Positions 44,337 through 53,090 of a stretch of DNA of 64,000 nt are shown here, piece by piece. The number at the start of each line of letters is the position of its first letter. Position 1 is the stretch's first letter. The stretch lies in the NCBI GenBank assembly GCA_036394195.1, contig DASWFO010000335.1, positions 22,771 through 86,770 of the forward strand, given 5' to 3'. The notes below the pieces were generated by a model. That model saw only the letters and a list, made by a program, of their open reading frames with translations, was not told where the DNA came from and did no database searches. The translations under genes were made by a program, and so were the position numbers. The DNA comes from DATJPD01 sp036394195. GTDB taxonomy: Bacteria > Pseudomonadota > Alphaproteobacteria > CACIAM-22H2.

Positions 44337-46697
44337 TTACTTCTTCTTGGCGCGCGCCGCTGCGAGCAGCTGGAACAGCCGGGCCGGCGTCACCGGGTAT
44401 TCGTCGATCTTGATCCCGAACGGCTCCAGCGCGTTTTCGACCGCTGACACGATGGCGGCGGCCGCCGGCACACAGCCGGATTCGCCGACGCCCTTGACGC
44501 CGAGCGGATTGAGCGGCGAGGGGAATTCGAGCAGCTTCACCTCGATATTCGGGACCTCGGTCGCGGTCGGCAGCAGATACTCGGCGAAATTCGTGGTCAG
44601 CGGCTGCGCCTGGTCGTCATACCCCATCCATTCGAAGAGGGTGTTGCCGATGGCGTGCGCCGCCCCGCCGGTGAGCTGGCCGGTGACGATCATCGGGTTC
44701 ACCACGCGGCCGCTGTCGTTGGCGACGACGTAGCGCAGGATGCGGATGTTGCAGGTCTCGATATCAACCTCGACCTCGACCGCATGCGACCCGCCGCCAT
44801 AGGTAAGCGGACCCGGCAGGAAGTGCTGCAGGCTTTCCAGGCCCGGATCGAACTTGCCCGGCAGCGCATAGCCGGGGACACCGGCCACGGCCTCCGCGAC
44901 GTCCTGCAGGCTGAGGCCGCTTCCCGGCACGCCCTTGATCTCGATCCGCCCGTCGCGCAGCTCCAGGTCGGCGGCGCTGGTTTCGAGCAGGTGGGCGGCG
45001 ATGGCCAGCGCCTTGTCCCGCACCGCGACCGCCGCCATGTGCACCGCCGACCCGGCGACGATGGTCTGGCGGCTCGCAAAGCCGCCCTGGCCGTACGGAA
45101 TGACCGCGGTGTCGCCGGCGATGACGGTCACCACGTCCGGCGACACGCCGAGCTGCTCGGCGCAGATCTGGGCAAGGGCCGTCTTGATGCCCTGGCCCAT
45201 CGGCATCGCGCCGGTATAGACCGACACCCGGCCCGAGCGTCCGACCCGCACGATGCCGGATTCGAACGGCCCGCGCCCGGTGCCCTTCATGCCGTTGCCA
45301 ATGCCGAGGCCGAGATATCGGCCCTGTTCGCGCGCCCGGCGCTGGCGATCCCGGAACCCCTGATATTCGATCGTGTCCATCGCCGTCTGCTGGCAGCGCG
45401 GGAAATCGCCGCTGTCGAGCGTGATGGTGGATCCCGAGCGCGTCTTCAGCGGCGTCTCGTACGGCACCTTGTCCGCCGGCACCAGGTTGCGGCGGCGCAC
45501 CTCGGCGCGCTCGAGGCCGAGAACGTCGGCGATGCGGTCCAGAAGCCGCTCCATCGCGAACGCGCCCTCGGGATAGCCGGCGCCGCGCACCGGCATGGTT
45601 GCGACCTTGTTGGTCTCGGCGACCAGCACCCGGAGCTCGTAGGCCGGCAGCATGTACGGACCCGGCAGGGCCGTGGAGGCATTGTACGGCAGGTTGATGC
45701 CTTGCGGCGTGTAGGCCCCCTCGTCGTGGATCATGGTGCCGCGGACCGCGAGAAGCCGGCCATGTCCGTCGAACGCGACGTCGAGATCCCAATACTGGTC
45801 GCGCTCCTGGACCGCCGAGAGGAAGTGCTCTCGCCGGTCTTCGACCCATTTGACCGGCCGGCGCAGCCGCAGGGACGAGGCCGCCATCACGACCTCTTCC
45901 GGATACATCACGAACTTGGTGCCAAAGCCGCCGCCAACATCGGGCGCTACGACACGCAGCTGGTTCTCGTCGAGCCGCAGCAGCCGCATCAGGAACGCCC
46001 GGGTCTCATGGGCGAGCTGGGTCGACGACCAGACGGTCAGCCGGTCTTCGTTCGTATCGTACGCCGCCAGCACGCCGCGGCCTTCGATCGGGTGGGCGAC
46101 GCCGCGGTGCTGTTTCAGGTTCACGGTCGCCCGGTGCGGCGCCTTCGCGAACGCGCCGGCCGCGTCGCCATAGGCCTGCGTGAACTCGATCAGAAGATTG
46201 CTTTTGCGGCCGCGATGGACGGGCGGTGCCCCGGGCGCCAGCGCCTGCCGGCAGTCGGCGACCGCCGGCAGCGGCGCGTAATCGACCTCGACCAGGGTGG
46301 CCGCGTCCTCGGCGATGTAGCGCGAGTCGGCGATCACCACGGCGATCGCTTCGCCGACAAACGAGACCTCGTCCTTGGCCAGCACGAAGGGCGTGATGTT
46401 GGGCGGTAGCTGGGCCGTGCGGAACTGCAGCGGCAGCCGTTCCTGCGTCAGCTGCGGTGTCAGGTCGGCGAGCGTGAACACCGCGTGCACGCCGGGAAGC
46501 TTGCGCGCCGCGTCGGCGTTGATGCCGCGGATCTCCGCGTGCGCGTGCGGGCTGCGCACGAAGGCCGCTTCGAGCAGGCCGGCGAGGTGGAGGTCGTCGA
46601 CGAACCGGCCGGTGCCTCGGAGCAGCGGCGGATCCTCGATCCGCAGCTGCGCCTGCCCGATGCAGCGCAGCTGCGACGCGTTCAGAGATTCAATCAA
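44337..46697 (-). CDS. Molybdenum hydroxylase large subunit (CoxL-like), orphan L
   Basis: This 786-residue protein belongs to the xanthine dehydrogenase molybdopterin family (GGGFGTKFVMYPEE; GVKGVGESG with the catalytic Glu). Its active-site loop reads MPVRGAGYPEG, different from L1 and L2 (TYRGPGR). No M or S subunit gene is adjacent; it is coded 9 bases after the amidase gene on the same strand, so amidase and hydroxylase form a two-gene unit. It must borrow small subunits from another operon or be encoded apart from them. Ends with a basic KKK tail. Confidence 0.92.
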   Translation of the reverse strand: MIESLNASQLRCIGQAQLRIEDPPLLRGTGRFVDDLHLAGLLEAAFVRSPHAHAEIRGINADAARKLPGVHAVFTLADLTPQLTQERLPLQFRTAQLPPNITPFVLAKDEVSFVGEAIAVVIADSRYIAEDAATLVEVDYAPLPAVADCRQALAPGAPPVHRGRKSNLLIEFTQAYGDAAGAFAKAPHRATVNLKQHRGVAHPIEGRGVLAAYDTNEDRLTVWSSTQLAHETRAFLMRLLRLDENQLRVVAPDVGGGFGTKFVMYPEEVVMAASSLRLRRPVKWVEDRREHFLSAVQERDQYWDLDVAFDGHGRLLAVRGTMIHDEGAYTPQGINLPYNASTALPGPYMLPAYELRVLVAETNKVATMPVRGAGYPEGAFAMERLLDRIADVLGLERAEVRRRNLVPADKVPYETPLKTRSGSTITLDSGDFPRCQQTAMDTIEYQGFRDRQRRAREQGRYLGLGIGNGMKGTGRGPFESGIVRVGRSGRVSVYTGAMPMGQGIKTALAQICAEQLGVSPDVVTVIAGDTAVIPYGQGGFASRQTIVAGSAVHMAAVAVRDKALAIAAHLLETSAADLELRDGRIEIKGVPGSGLSLQDVAEAVAGVPGYALPGKFDPGLESLQHFLPGPLTYGGGSHAVEVEVDIETCNIRILRYVVANDSGRVVNPMIVTGQLTGGAAHAIGNTLFEWMGYDDQAQPLTTNFAEYLLPTATEVPNIEVKLLEFPSPLNPLGVKGVGESGCVPAAAAIVSAVENALEPFGIKIDEYPVTPARLFQLLAAARAKKK

Positions 46698-46706
46698 GTG
46701 TTACCG

Positions 46707-47414
46707 CTATTCGGCTGCCACGCGGCCGCGCATGTTGTGTTCGAGACAGGAGATCAGGACATCGGTCGACATGACGTCGCCGAAGGTCAGGTAGAACAGG
46801 CACAGCGACGCGTTGTGGTCCTCGTCGGTGCCCGCCGCGTTGCCGTCCGAGACCATGATCGTCTTGAAGTTGTTCATCATGGCGTCGCGCGCGGTCGAGT
46901 CGCAGCACACATTGGTGACGGTTCCGGTGATGAGAACCGTGTCCAGGCCGCGGCCGCGCAGCACCTCGGCAAGGTTCGACGAGCCGACGGCGAAGGCGCT
47001 GTAGCGCGTCTTCTCGACCCTGAGGTCGCCCGGCTTGACCTCCAGCTCCGACCACAGCTCGTGGCCGATATTGCCCTTGGTCAGGGACGATTTGCGCTTG
47101 GCGGCGCGCTCGGGACTCCCCATCCCATACAGCGTCGACCAGTCGGCGAGCGAGTCGTCGGTGTAGGTCGTCTGGATCCACACCACCGTGCCGCCGGTCT
47201 TGCGGACCGCGTGGGCCAGGCGATTGACGTTCGGGACGATCTTGGGGGCCATCTCGACCAGCGAGTGGGCGACGCCGGGCATCATGAAGCCGTTCTGCAG
47301 GTCGACCACGACCAAGGCCGTCTTGGCCGGATCGACGTCGTCGAAGATGTGTTCGCGGCCACGCCGCTGACGGACGCGGTCGATCACCGATGTCGGATCA
47401 AACGGCTTGTGCAT
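46707..47414 (-). CDS. Cysteine hydrolase (isochorismatase-like amidase), paralogue of 30885 enzyme
   Basis: This is a 235-residue protein with Asp in VVVDLQNGFM, Lys in VEKTRYSAF and Cys in TNVCCDSTARDAM. The ATG at 47412-47414 is preferred over 47418-47420 because AGGGGAG then lies 6 bases upstream. The close likeness to the 30885 protein suggests a duplication inside this region. It sits directly in front of an orphan Mo hydroxylase large subunit, so the two may act on the same compound. Confidence 0.9.
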   Translation of the reverse strand: MHKPFDPTSVIDRVRQRRGREHIFDDVDPAKTALVVVDLQNGFMMPGVAHSLVEMAPKIVPNVNRLAHAVRKTGGTVVWIQTTYTDDSLADWSTLYGMGSPERAAKRKSSLTKGNIGHELWSELEVKPGDLRVEKTRYSAFAVGSSNLAEVLRGRGLDTVLITGTVTNVCCDSTARDAMMNNFKTIMVSDGNAAGTDEDHNASLCLFYLTFGDVMSTDVLISCLEHNMRGRVAAE

Positions 47415-47540
47415 GATCATCTCCCCTGTGACGACGGACTATAGCCACCGCACCGCGGTGGGAGCAATGAACGTGCCACGCTTGATCGGCCGCGCCGTCG
47501 GCCGTAGCTTCGGGTCCGACGTCAATCCATGAGGTGCCGC

Positions 47541-48443
47541 ATGTCGGTCCAGATCCCGCAGGAGCTTTGGGCGCTGATGGCCGAGATCGGCCCGCGCTGG
47601 GGCGAGAACACCGGCGGGCACGTCAAGCTGATGGTTGACGAGTTCACCAAGGTCCACAAGCTCGCCAACAAGACCGGGGTCGAGGTCAAACGCGACATCG
47701 CCTACGGCCCGCATCCGCGGCAGAATTTCGACGTCTTCCGGCCGGCCAGTCCCGGGCAGCGGCGCCCGGCGGTGCTGTTCGTCCATGGCGGCGCGTTCGT
47801 CGACGGTCATCGCAACCGGACGGACGAGATCTACGCCAACGTGTCGTATTACTTCGCGCGGCATGGGATCGTCGGCGTCAATATCGGCTACCGGCTGGCG
47901 GGCGACGCGTCCTATCCCGAAGCCAGCCGGGATATCGGCGCCGTCGTGCAATGGACGCATCAACACGCCGGCGAGCTGGGCGTCGATCCGTCGCGCATCT
48001 TCCTGATGGGTCATTCCGCCGGCGGGGCGCATGTCGGCAGCTATGCGTATGACCGGCGCCTGCATCCGGCGGGCGGCCCCGGCATCGCCGGCCTGATCGT
48101 CGTGAGCGGGCGGGTGCGCGCCGATAATCTTCCGGAGAACCCGAACGCGCGGAAGGTCGAGGCGTATTACGGTCCTGATTCATCGCGCTACGACGATTGT
48201 TCGGCCGTGTCGCATGCCGGCGCCGACAGCGTGCCGACCCTGGTCGCCTGGAGCGAGTACGAGAACCCGCTGATCGACGTCTATTGTGCCGAGCTCGCCT
48301 ACCGCCTGGCGGCGGCGAAGCGGCGGTCGCCGCCGGTCGTCTACCTGAAGGGCCACAACCACACCTCGATGATCGGCCATATCAACACCGCCGAAGACGT
48401 GCTCGGCCAGGCGATGCGCGAGTTCATCGACCGGCCGCGCTAG
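47541..48443 (+). CDS. Alpha/beta hydrolase (HSL/carboxylesterase or kynurenine-formamidase type)
   Basis: This is a 300-residue protein with the HGGAF oxyanion motif at 82-86 and nucleophile S159 in GHSAGG. The His is likely in KGHNHTSMIG. The HGGxF plus GHSAGG pattern occurs in hormone-sensitive-lipase-like esterases and in arylformamidases. ATG 47541 has GAGG 6-7 bases upstream; ATG 47529 is also in frame. A formamidase-type role would fit a pathway that opens an N-heterocycle, but this is inference. Confidence 0.88.
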   Translation: MSVQIPQELWALMAEIGPRWGENTGGHVKLMVDEFTKVHKLANKTGVEVKRDIAYGPHPRQNFDVFRPASPGQRRPAVLFVHGGAFVDGHRNRTDEIYANVSYYFARHGIVGVNIGYRLAGDASYPEASRDIGAVVQWTHQHAGELGVDPSRIFLMGHSAGGAHVGSYAYDRRLHPAGGPGIAGLIVVSGRVRADNLPENPNARKVEAYYGPDSSRYDDCSAVSHAGADSVPTLVAWSEYENPLIDVYCAELAYRLAAAKRRSPPVVYLKGHNHTSMIGHINTAEDVLGQAMREFIDRPR

Positions 48444-48458
48444 CTGTCGTTTTCGTAA

Positions 48459-48474
48459 TTAACCGGACGGTCAA
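48459..48474. promoter_or_regulatory. Shared operator site C1, TTAACC-GGAC-GGTCAA
   Basis: This has the same arms as site B. It lies 141 bases before the cupin start and 51 bases before the start of site C2. Confidence 0.65.
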
Positions 48475-48487
48475 ATCCGAAGTCAAG

Positions 48488-48499
48488 CACGGCGCCGTG
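48488..48499. promoter_or_regulatory. Palindrome CACGGCGCCGTG between the two shared operators
   Basis: This perfect 12-bp palindrome is placed between sites C1 and C2. GC-rich palindromes arise easily in this genome, so a function is uncertain. Confidence 0.25.
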
Positions 48500-48509
48500 G
48501 GCGCTCGCC

Positions 48510-48525
48510 TTGACTGTCTGGTCAG
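48510..48525. promoter_or_regulatory. Shared operator site C2, TTGACT-GTCT-GGTCAG
   Basis: The left arm doubles as a good -35 (TTGACT at 48510-48515), with a -10-like TTATCC at 48532-48537 16 bases later. A repressor bound here would cover the promoter of the cupin/dpp/coxL/tetR operon. Confidence 0.65.
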
Positions 48526-48615
48526 TGCTTGTTATCCAGGCTCGACGCTGTCGGCACGCCTGTTCCGCCACATAACGGCGTCGCCGCGCAGCAAGCACCC
48601 AGCAAGAGAAATCAC

Positions 48616-49143
48616 ATGGCCGTCGCCCGCCATCGCAAGCCTCCCGAGGTCGCGTCGCTCTCGATCGACGAGATCGCCAAGCGCTATATCGGCCGCTTCA
48701 GCGAGAAGAAGGGTGATTGGGCCGCCTTCGAGGACGCCAAGATCGAAGGCTACAAGCGGGCGCAGCACCGGTTCATCGGCGCCGGCGGGTCGGGCAAGCA
48801 CAACGACCCGACGGTCATCCCGGCGCGCGGCTTCACGCTCAGCATCATGTTCGTGCCGCCGGGGCAGGGGAACGCCGCCCACACCCACGAGGTCGAGGAA
48901 GTCTTCTTCGTTCTGCGCGGGCATCTGAAGGTGTTTTTCGAAGACGAGGCGGGTCAGCGCGTCGAGCGCACGCTCGGCCCCTGGGAATGCGTCTCCTGCC
49001 CGCCCGGCGTCGTTCACGGCTACGTGAACGACGGTCTCGAGCCGGTGTATTTCCAGGTCATGCTTGGCACGTCCAAGCCGGACGCGATGGGATACGCGGA
49101 CGACGAGCTCTACAAGCGCCGCGACGCGCACCTGACCTCCTGA
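48616..49143 (+). CDS. Cupin-domain protein (possible small-molecule dioxygenase)
   Basis: This is a 175-residue single-cupin protein. Metal ligands H89, H91 and E95 (AAHTHEVEEV) are in motif 1 and H134 (PPGVVHGYVN) in motif 2, so the metal site is complete. The N-terminal 70 residues form a helical lead. It could be a metal-dependent ring-cleaving or oxidising enzyme, or an isomerase, as cupins are diverse. It is first in an operon with a peptide-type ABC transporter and behind two shared operators, so it probably acts on the imported compound. Confidence 0.85.
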   Translation: MAVARHRKPPEVASLSIDEIAKRYIGRFSEKKGDWAAFEDAKIEGYKRAQHRFIGAGGSGKHNDPTVIPARGFTLSIMFVPPGQGNAAHTHEVEEVFFVLRGHLKVFFEDEAGQRVERTLGPWECVSCPPGVVHGYVNDGLEPVYFQVMLGTSKPDAMGYADDELYKRRDAHLTS

Positions 49144-49211
49144 CGGAGGCAGACAAGGCCGCCGCCGGTCGGGCGGACGACTCGCCCGCCAGGACCATGT
49201 GAGGACGAACG

Positions 49212-50225
49212 ATGGGCCGGATCATCATCGGCCGGCTGTCGACGGCCGTTCCCAGTATCATCGGGGTGATCATCGTCACCTTCCTTCTGACGCGGGCGCT
49301 GCCCGGCGATCCGGCGGCGTATTTCGCCGGGCCGTCGGCGACCCAGGCGGCCATCGAGGAGATCCGCCACCAGCTCGGCTTCGACCGGAGCTGGCCGGTG
49401 CAGTTCATCGATTATGTCGAACGGCTGGCACGCGGCGATCTTGGTACATCGCTGACCACCGGACAGCCGGTGGCGCAGGAGATCCTGCGGCGCCTGCCGG
49501 CCTCGGCCGAACTCACGTTGTTCGGCCTGCTGATCTCGGCGGCGATTGCGCTGCCGCTCGGCATCCTCGCCGCGATCCGGCCCGGGTCGTGGATCGACCA
49601 TGTCTGCCGGATCGTCTCGACCACCGGCGTGTCGCTGCCCACCTTCTTCACCGGCCTGCTGCTGGTCTATGTGTTCTACTATCTGCTGGGCTGGGCGCCG
49701 CCGCCGCTCGGGCGGCTCGACGTGTTCTCCGTGGCGCCCCCGGCCGTCACCGGCTTCTACCTGATCGACAGCCTCGTGGCCGGTGACCTCGAGACGTTCC
49801 GCGCGGCACTGTCGCAGCTGATCCTCCCGGCGCTGACGCTCGGGATCTTCTCGCTGGCACCGCTGGCCCGAATCACCCGCGCCTCCATGCTGGCGGCCCT
49901 GTCGAGCGAGTTCGTCCGCACCGCGCGCGCCAGCGGCCTGTCGCGCTGGCAGATCGTGCTGACCTACGCGTTCCGCAACGCGGTGCTGCCGGTCGTGACC
50001 ACGCTTGGCATGGTGTTCTCGTTCCTGCTTGGCGCCAATGTCCTCGTCGAGAAGGTGTTCGCCTGGCCGGGCATCGGCTCGTATGCGATCGACGCCTTGA
50101 TCGCCTCGGACTACGCCCCGGTGCAGGGTTTCGTGCTGACCATGGCGTTCCTCTACATCAGCCTCAACCTGGTCATCGACATCGTGTACGGATTTCTCGA
50201 TCCCCGGATCGGCCTCTCGGCATGA
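49212..50225 (+). CDS. Dipeptide/oligopeptide-type ABC transporter permease (DppB-like)
   Basis: This is a 337-residue permease with six helices. It has the N-terminal GVIIVTFLLTRALPGDPA segment and the EAA-type loop ARASGLSRWQIVLTYAFRNA. It begins 68 bases after the cupin and overlaps the DppC-like gene by 4 bases. The family imports peptides, nickel, opines or small amides. Confidence 0.93.
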   Translation: MGRIIIGRLSTAVPSIIGVIIVTFLLTRALPGDPAAYFAGPSATQAAIEEIRHQLGFDRSWPVQFIDYVERLARGDLGTSLTTGQPVAQEILRRLPASAELTLFGLLISAAIALPLGILAAIRPGSWIDHVCRIVSTTGVSLPTFFTGLLLVYVFYYLLGWAPPPLGRLDVFSVAPPAVTGFYLIDSLVAGDLETFRAALSQLILPALTLGIFSLAPLARITRASMLAALSSEFVRTARASGLSRWQIVLTYAFRNAVLPVVTTLGMVFSFLLGANVLVEKVFAWPGIGSYAIDALIASDYAPVQGFVLTMAFLYISLNLVIDIVYGFLDPRIGLSA

Positions 50226-51067
50226 GGGAGCTCATTCGCCACGCCCGCTACGTGGTGACCGAGAACCCGGTCACGGGATTTGCGTTCGCGCTGTTTGCGC
50301 TGCTGGTGACCGTCGCCCTGTTCGCCCCGTGGCTCAGCCCGCACGATCCGCTGGCCAGCCACGCGGCGGAGGCGCTGCATCGGCCGAGTCGCGACTACTG
50401 GCTCGGCACCGATGCCCTCGGGCGCGACATCCTGAGCCGGCTGATCGCCGCGAGCCGGCTCGATCTCGGCATCGCCGTCTCGGCGGTGGCCTTGGCCTCC
50501 ACATTCGGCACGGCGCTGGGACTGATGGGCGGATATTTCGGCGGCTGGACGGACCGGATCATCGGCCGGCTGACGGATACGATCATGGCGTTCCCGCTGT
50601 TTGTGCTGGCGATGGGGATCGTCGCGGCGCTGGGCAACACCGTGGCGAACATCGTCTACGCCACGGCGATCATCAACCTGCCGCTCTATGCCCGCGTCGT
50701 CCGCGCCGAGACCAATATCCGGCGCACCGCGGGTTTCGTCGAGGCGGCGCGGCTCTCGGGCAACTCGGAGCTGCGCATCCTGTTCGCGCACATCCTGCCC
50801 AACATCCTGCCGCTGATGGCGGTGCAGACCTCGCTGACTTTGGGCTATGCCATCCTCAACGCCGCCGGCTTGTCCTTCATCGGGCTCGGCGTTCAGCCGC
50901 CCACACCCGAATGGGGCATCATGGTCTCGGACGGCGCCAGCTCGATCGTGTCCGGCGAGTGGTGGGTGGCGCTGTTTCCCGGCCTGGCGCTGATGGGGGC
51001 GGTGTTCTGCTTCAACCTGATGGGCGACGGCTTGCGCGACGTGATCGATCCGAGGAACCGCACATGA
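50222..51067 (+). CDS. Dipeptide/oligopeptide-type ABC transporter permease (DppC-like)
   Basis: This is a 281-residue permease. Marks include the N-terminal helix after RHARYVVTENPVTG, the YWLGTDALGRDILSRLI family signature and an EAA loop EAARLSGNSELRILFAHILP. It overlaps both neighbours by 4 bases. Confidence 0.93.
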   Translation: MRELIRHARYVVTENPVTGFAFALFALLVTVALFAPWLSPHDPLASHAAEALHRPSRDYWLGTDALGRDILSRLIAASRLDLGIAVSAVALASTFGTALGLMGGYFGGWTDRIIGRLTDTIMAFPLFVLAMGIVAALGNTVANIVYATAIINLPLYARVVRAETNIRRTAGFVEAARLSGNSELRILFAHILPNILPLMAVQTSLTLGYAILNAAGLSFIGLGVQPPTPEWGIMVSDGASSIVSGEWWVALFPGLALMGAVFCFNLMGDGLRDVIDPRNRT

Positions 51068-52041
51068 GCGGCACTGGCCCGGTGCCGCTGTTGGCGGTGG
51101 ACGAACTTTCGATCGAGTTCCGGACGCGCTCCGGGACCGTGCATGCCACAGAGCGGATCAGCCTCGACCTGGCGGCGGGCGAGGTCCTGGCCGTGGTCGG
51201 CGAGAGCGGCTCCGGCAAGTCGGTCACCGCGTATGCCGTGCTCGGCATTCTCGATCCCGCCGCCCGGGTGACGTCGGGCCGCATCATGTTCCAGGGCCAG
51301 GATCTCTTGCACGCCGACGAGGCGAGACTGCGCCGGCTGCGCGGCGGCGAGATCGCGATGATCTTCCAGAATCCGCGCACGGCGCTGAACCCGATCCGCG
51401 CCGTCGGCCGGCAGATCGCCGATGTGCTGGAGCGGCACGCCGGCGTCGGGCGCGGCGAGGCCGCCCGCCGCGCCACCGAGCTCCTGAAGAAGGTGAAGAT
51501 CCCGGACGCCGAGCGGCGCGCCCGCGCCTATCCGTTCGAGTTGTCCGGCGGCATGTGCCAGCGGGTGATGATCGCCATGGCCTTGTCGTGCCGGCCGAGG
51601 ATCCTGATCGCCGACGAGCCCACCACCGGCCTCGACGTGACGACCCAGGCCGTGATCATGGATCTGATCGACGAGGTCGCGCGCGACGAAGGCATGTCGA
51701 CGCTGTTGATCACGCACGACCTGGCGCTCGCCGCCGAGCACGCCGACCGCATCGCCGTGATGCACGCCGGGCACGTGGTCGAGATCGCACCCACCGAAAC
51801 GCTGCTGCGCGTCCCGCGCCATCCCTACACGCGGAACCTGATCGCGGCGATGCCGGGCCCGGCTCCCAGTCTCGACGCGCTTGAGGCCATTCCGGGGGCG
51901 CTGCCCGATCTCCGGCGCTCCGACCTGCCCACTTGCCGGTTCAGCGAACGCTGCATCCGCTACCAGGCGGATTGCGACCAGGCGCTCCCGGTCGAGCGCC
52001 TGTCGGCGCGGCATATGGTGGCGTGCCGGCATCCGCTATGA
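51064..52041 (+). CDS. Oligopeptide-type ABC transporter ATP-binding protein (DppD-like)
   Basis: This is a 325-residue ATPase with Walker A GESGSGKS, signature LSGGMCQR and Walker B ILIADEPTTGLD. It has the C-terminal cysteine-rich oligopeptide domain (CRFSERCIRYQADC), which binds a 4Fe-4S cluster in some homologues. Overlaps both neighbours. Confidence 0.93.
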   Translation: MSGTGPVPLLAVDELSIEFRTRSGTVHATERISLDLAAGEVLAVVGESGSGKSVTAYAVLGILDPAARVTSGRIMFQGQDLLHADEARLRRLRGGEIAMIFQNPRTALNPIRAVGRQIADVLERHAGVGRGEAARRATELLKKVKIPDAERRARAYPFELSGGMCQRVMIAMALSCRPRILIADEPTTGLDVTTQAVIMDLIDEVARDEGMSTLLITHDLALAAEHADRIAVMHAGHVVEIAPTETLLRVPRHPYTRNLIAAMPGPAPSLDALEAIPGALPDLRRSDLPTCRFSERCIRYQADCDQALPVERLSARHMVACRHPL

Positions 52042-53090
52042 CGCCGCTTCTCGACGTGCGCCATCTGGCCAAGCGCTTCCCGCTGAAGGCGGAGCGCGCC
52101 TGGTTGTCGCGCGCCCGCCATCGTCCGCAGGTCTTCGCCGTCGACGATGTGAGCTTCACGGTCGGCAGCGGCGAAAGCGTCGGCCTCGTCGGCGAGTCCG
52201 GTTGCGGCAAGTCGACCTTGGTGCGGCTGATCGCGCGCCTTCTGGACCAAACTGGCGGCACGGTCCACTTCGCCGGGGCCGATATCGGCGCCGTACCGCC
52301 GCGCCGCTTCGCGCGCACCCCGCAGCGCGCCAAGATCCAGATGGTGTTTCAGGACCCCACGGATTCGCTCAACCCGCGCTTCACGGCGTTCGATGCCATC
52401 GCCGATCCGATCCGGCGGCTGCGGCCGCTCGGCCGCGCCGCCCTTCGCGCACGGGTCGGCGAGGTCGCCCAGCTGTGCGGCCTGCCGAAGGAGCTGCTGT
52501 CGCGGTTCCCGCATCAGCTGTCGGGCGGGCAGAAGGCGCGGGTCGGCATCGCGCGGGCGCTGGCGGTGGAGCCGCAGCTCTTGATCCTCGACGAGCCGAC
52601 GTCGGCTCTCGATGTGTCGGTGCAGGTCGTCATCCTGCACCTGCTGCAGAGCTTGAAGGAGCGGCTGGGCCTCAGCTACCTGTTCGTCAGCCACGACCTC
52701 AACGTGATCCGCCTCCTGTGCTCGCGCGTGCTGGTCATGTATTCGGGCAAGATCGTCGAAAGCGGCCCGACGGCGCAGATTTTCCAGGCTCCCCGCCATC
52801 CGTACACGGCCGCCCTGCTGTCGGCGATTCCGAATGCCTGGGACGGCCAGCGGGCACGGATCGTGCTGCCGGGCGAGCCGGCGAGCCCGGTCGATCCCGA
52901 CCCGCGGGCGTGCCGGTTCTACGGGCGCTGCCCGAAGGGGACCGCGGCGTGCACACAAACGATGCCCGAGCTCGCCGCGATCGGCGCCGCGCACGAGGTC
53001 GCCTGCCATTTCCCGGAGGCGGCGCCACCGCAGACGGTGCCGGAGAACCGGCATTCGCCTCAATACGAAGTGAAGGCTGACCGCGCATGA
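52038..53090 (+). CDS. Oligopeptide-type ABC transporter ATP-binding protein (DppF-like)
   Basis: This is a 350-residue second ATPase with Walker A GESGCGKS, signature LSGGQKAR, Walker B LLILDEPTSALD and the cysteine-containing C-terminal end (CRFYGRCPKGTAAC). It completes an importer that lacks its solute-binding protein in this operon. Its stop overlaps the L2 start by 4 bases, tying transporter and Mo hydroxylase translation together. Confidence 0.93.
   Translation: MTPLLDVRHLAKRFPLKAERAWLSRARHRPQVFAVDDVSFTVGSGESVGLVGESGCGKSTLVRLIARLLDQTGGTVHFAGADIGAVPPRRFARTPQRAKIQMVFQDPTDSLNPRFTAFDAIADPIRRLRPLGRAALRARVGEVAQLCGLPKELLSRFPHQLSGGQKARVGIARALAVEPQLLILDEPTSALDVSVQVVILHLLQSLKERLGLSYLFVSHDLNVIRLLCSRVLVMYSGKIVESGPTAQIFQAPRHPYTAALLSAIPNAWDGQRARIVLPGEPASPVDPDPRACRFYGRCPKGTAACTQTMPELAAIGAAHEVACHFPEAAPPQTVPENRHSPQYEVKADRA

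Noticed and set aside
48488..48499. Operator for a third regulator
   Set aside because: CACGGCGCCGTG is a perfect palindrome, but GC-only palindromes are expected often here and no second copy was found near related genes.
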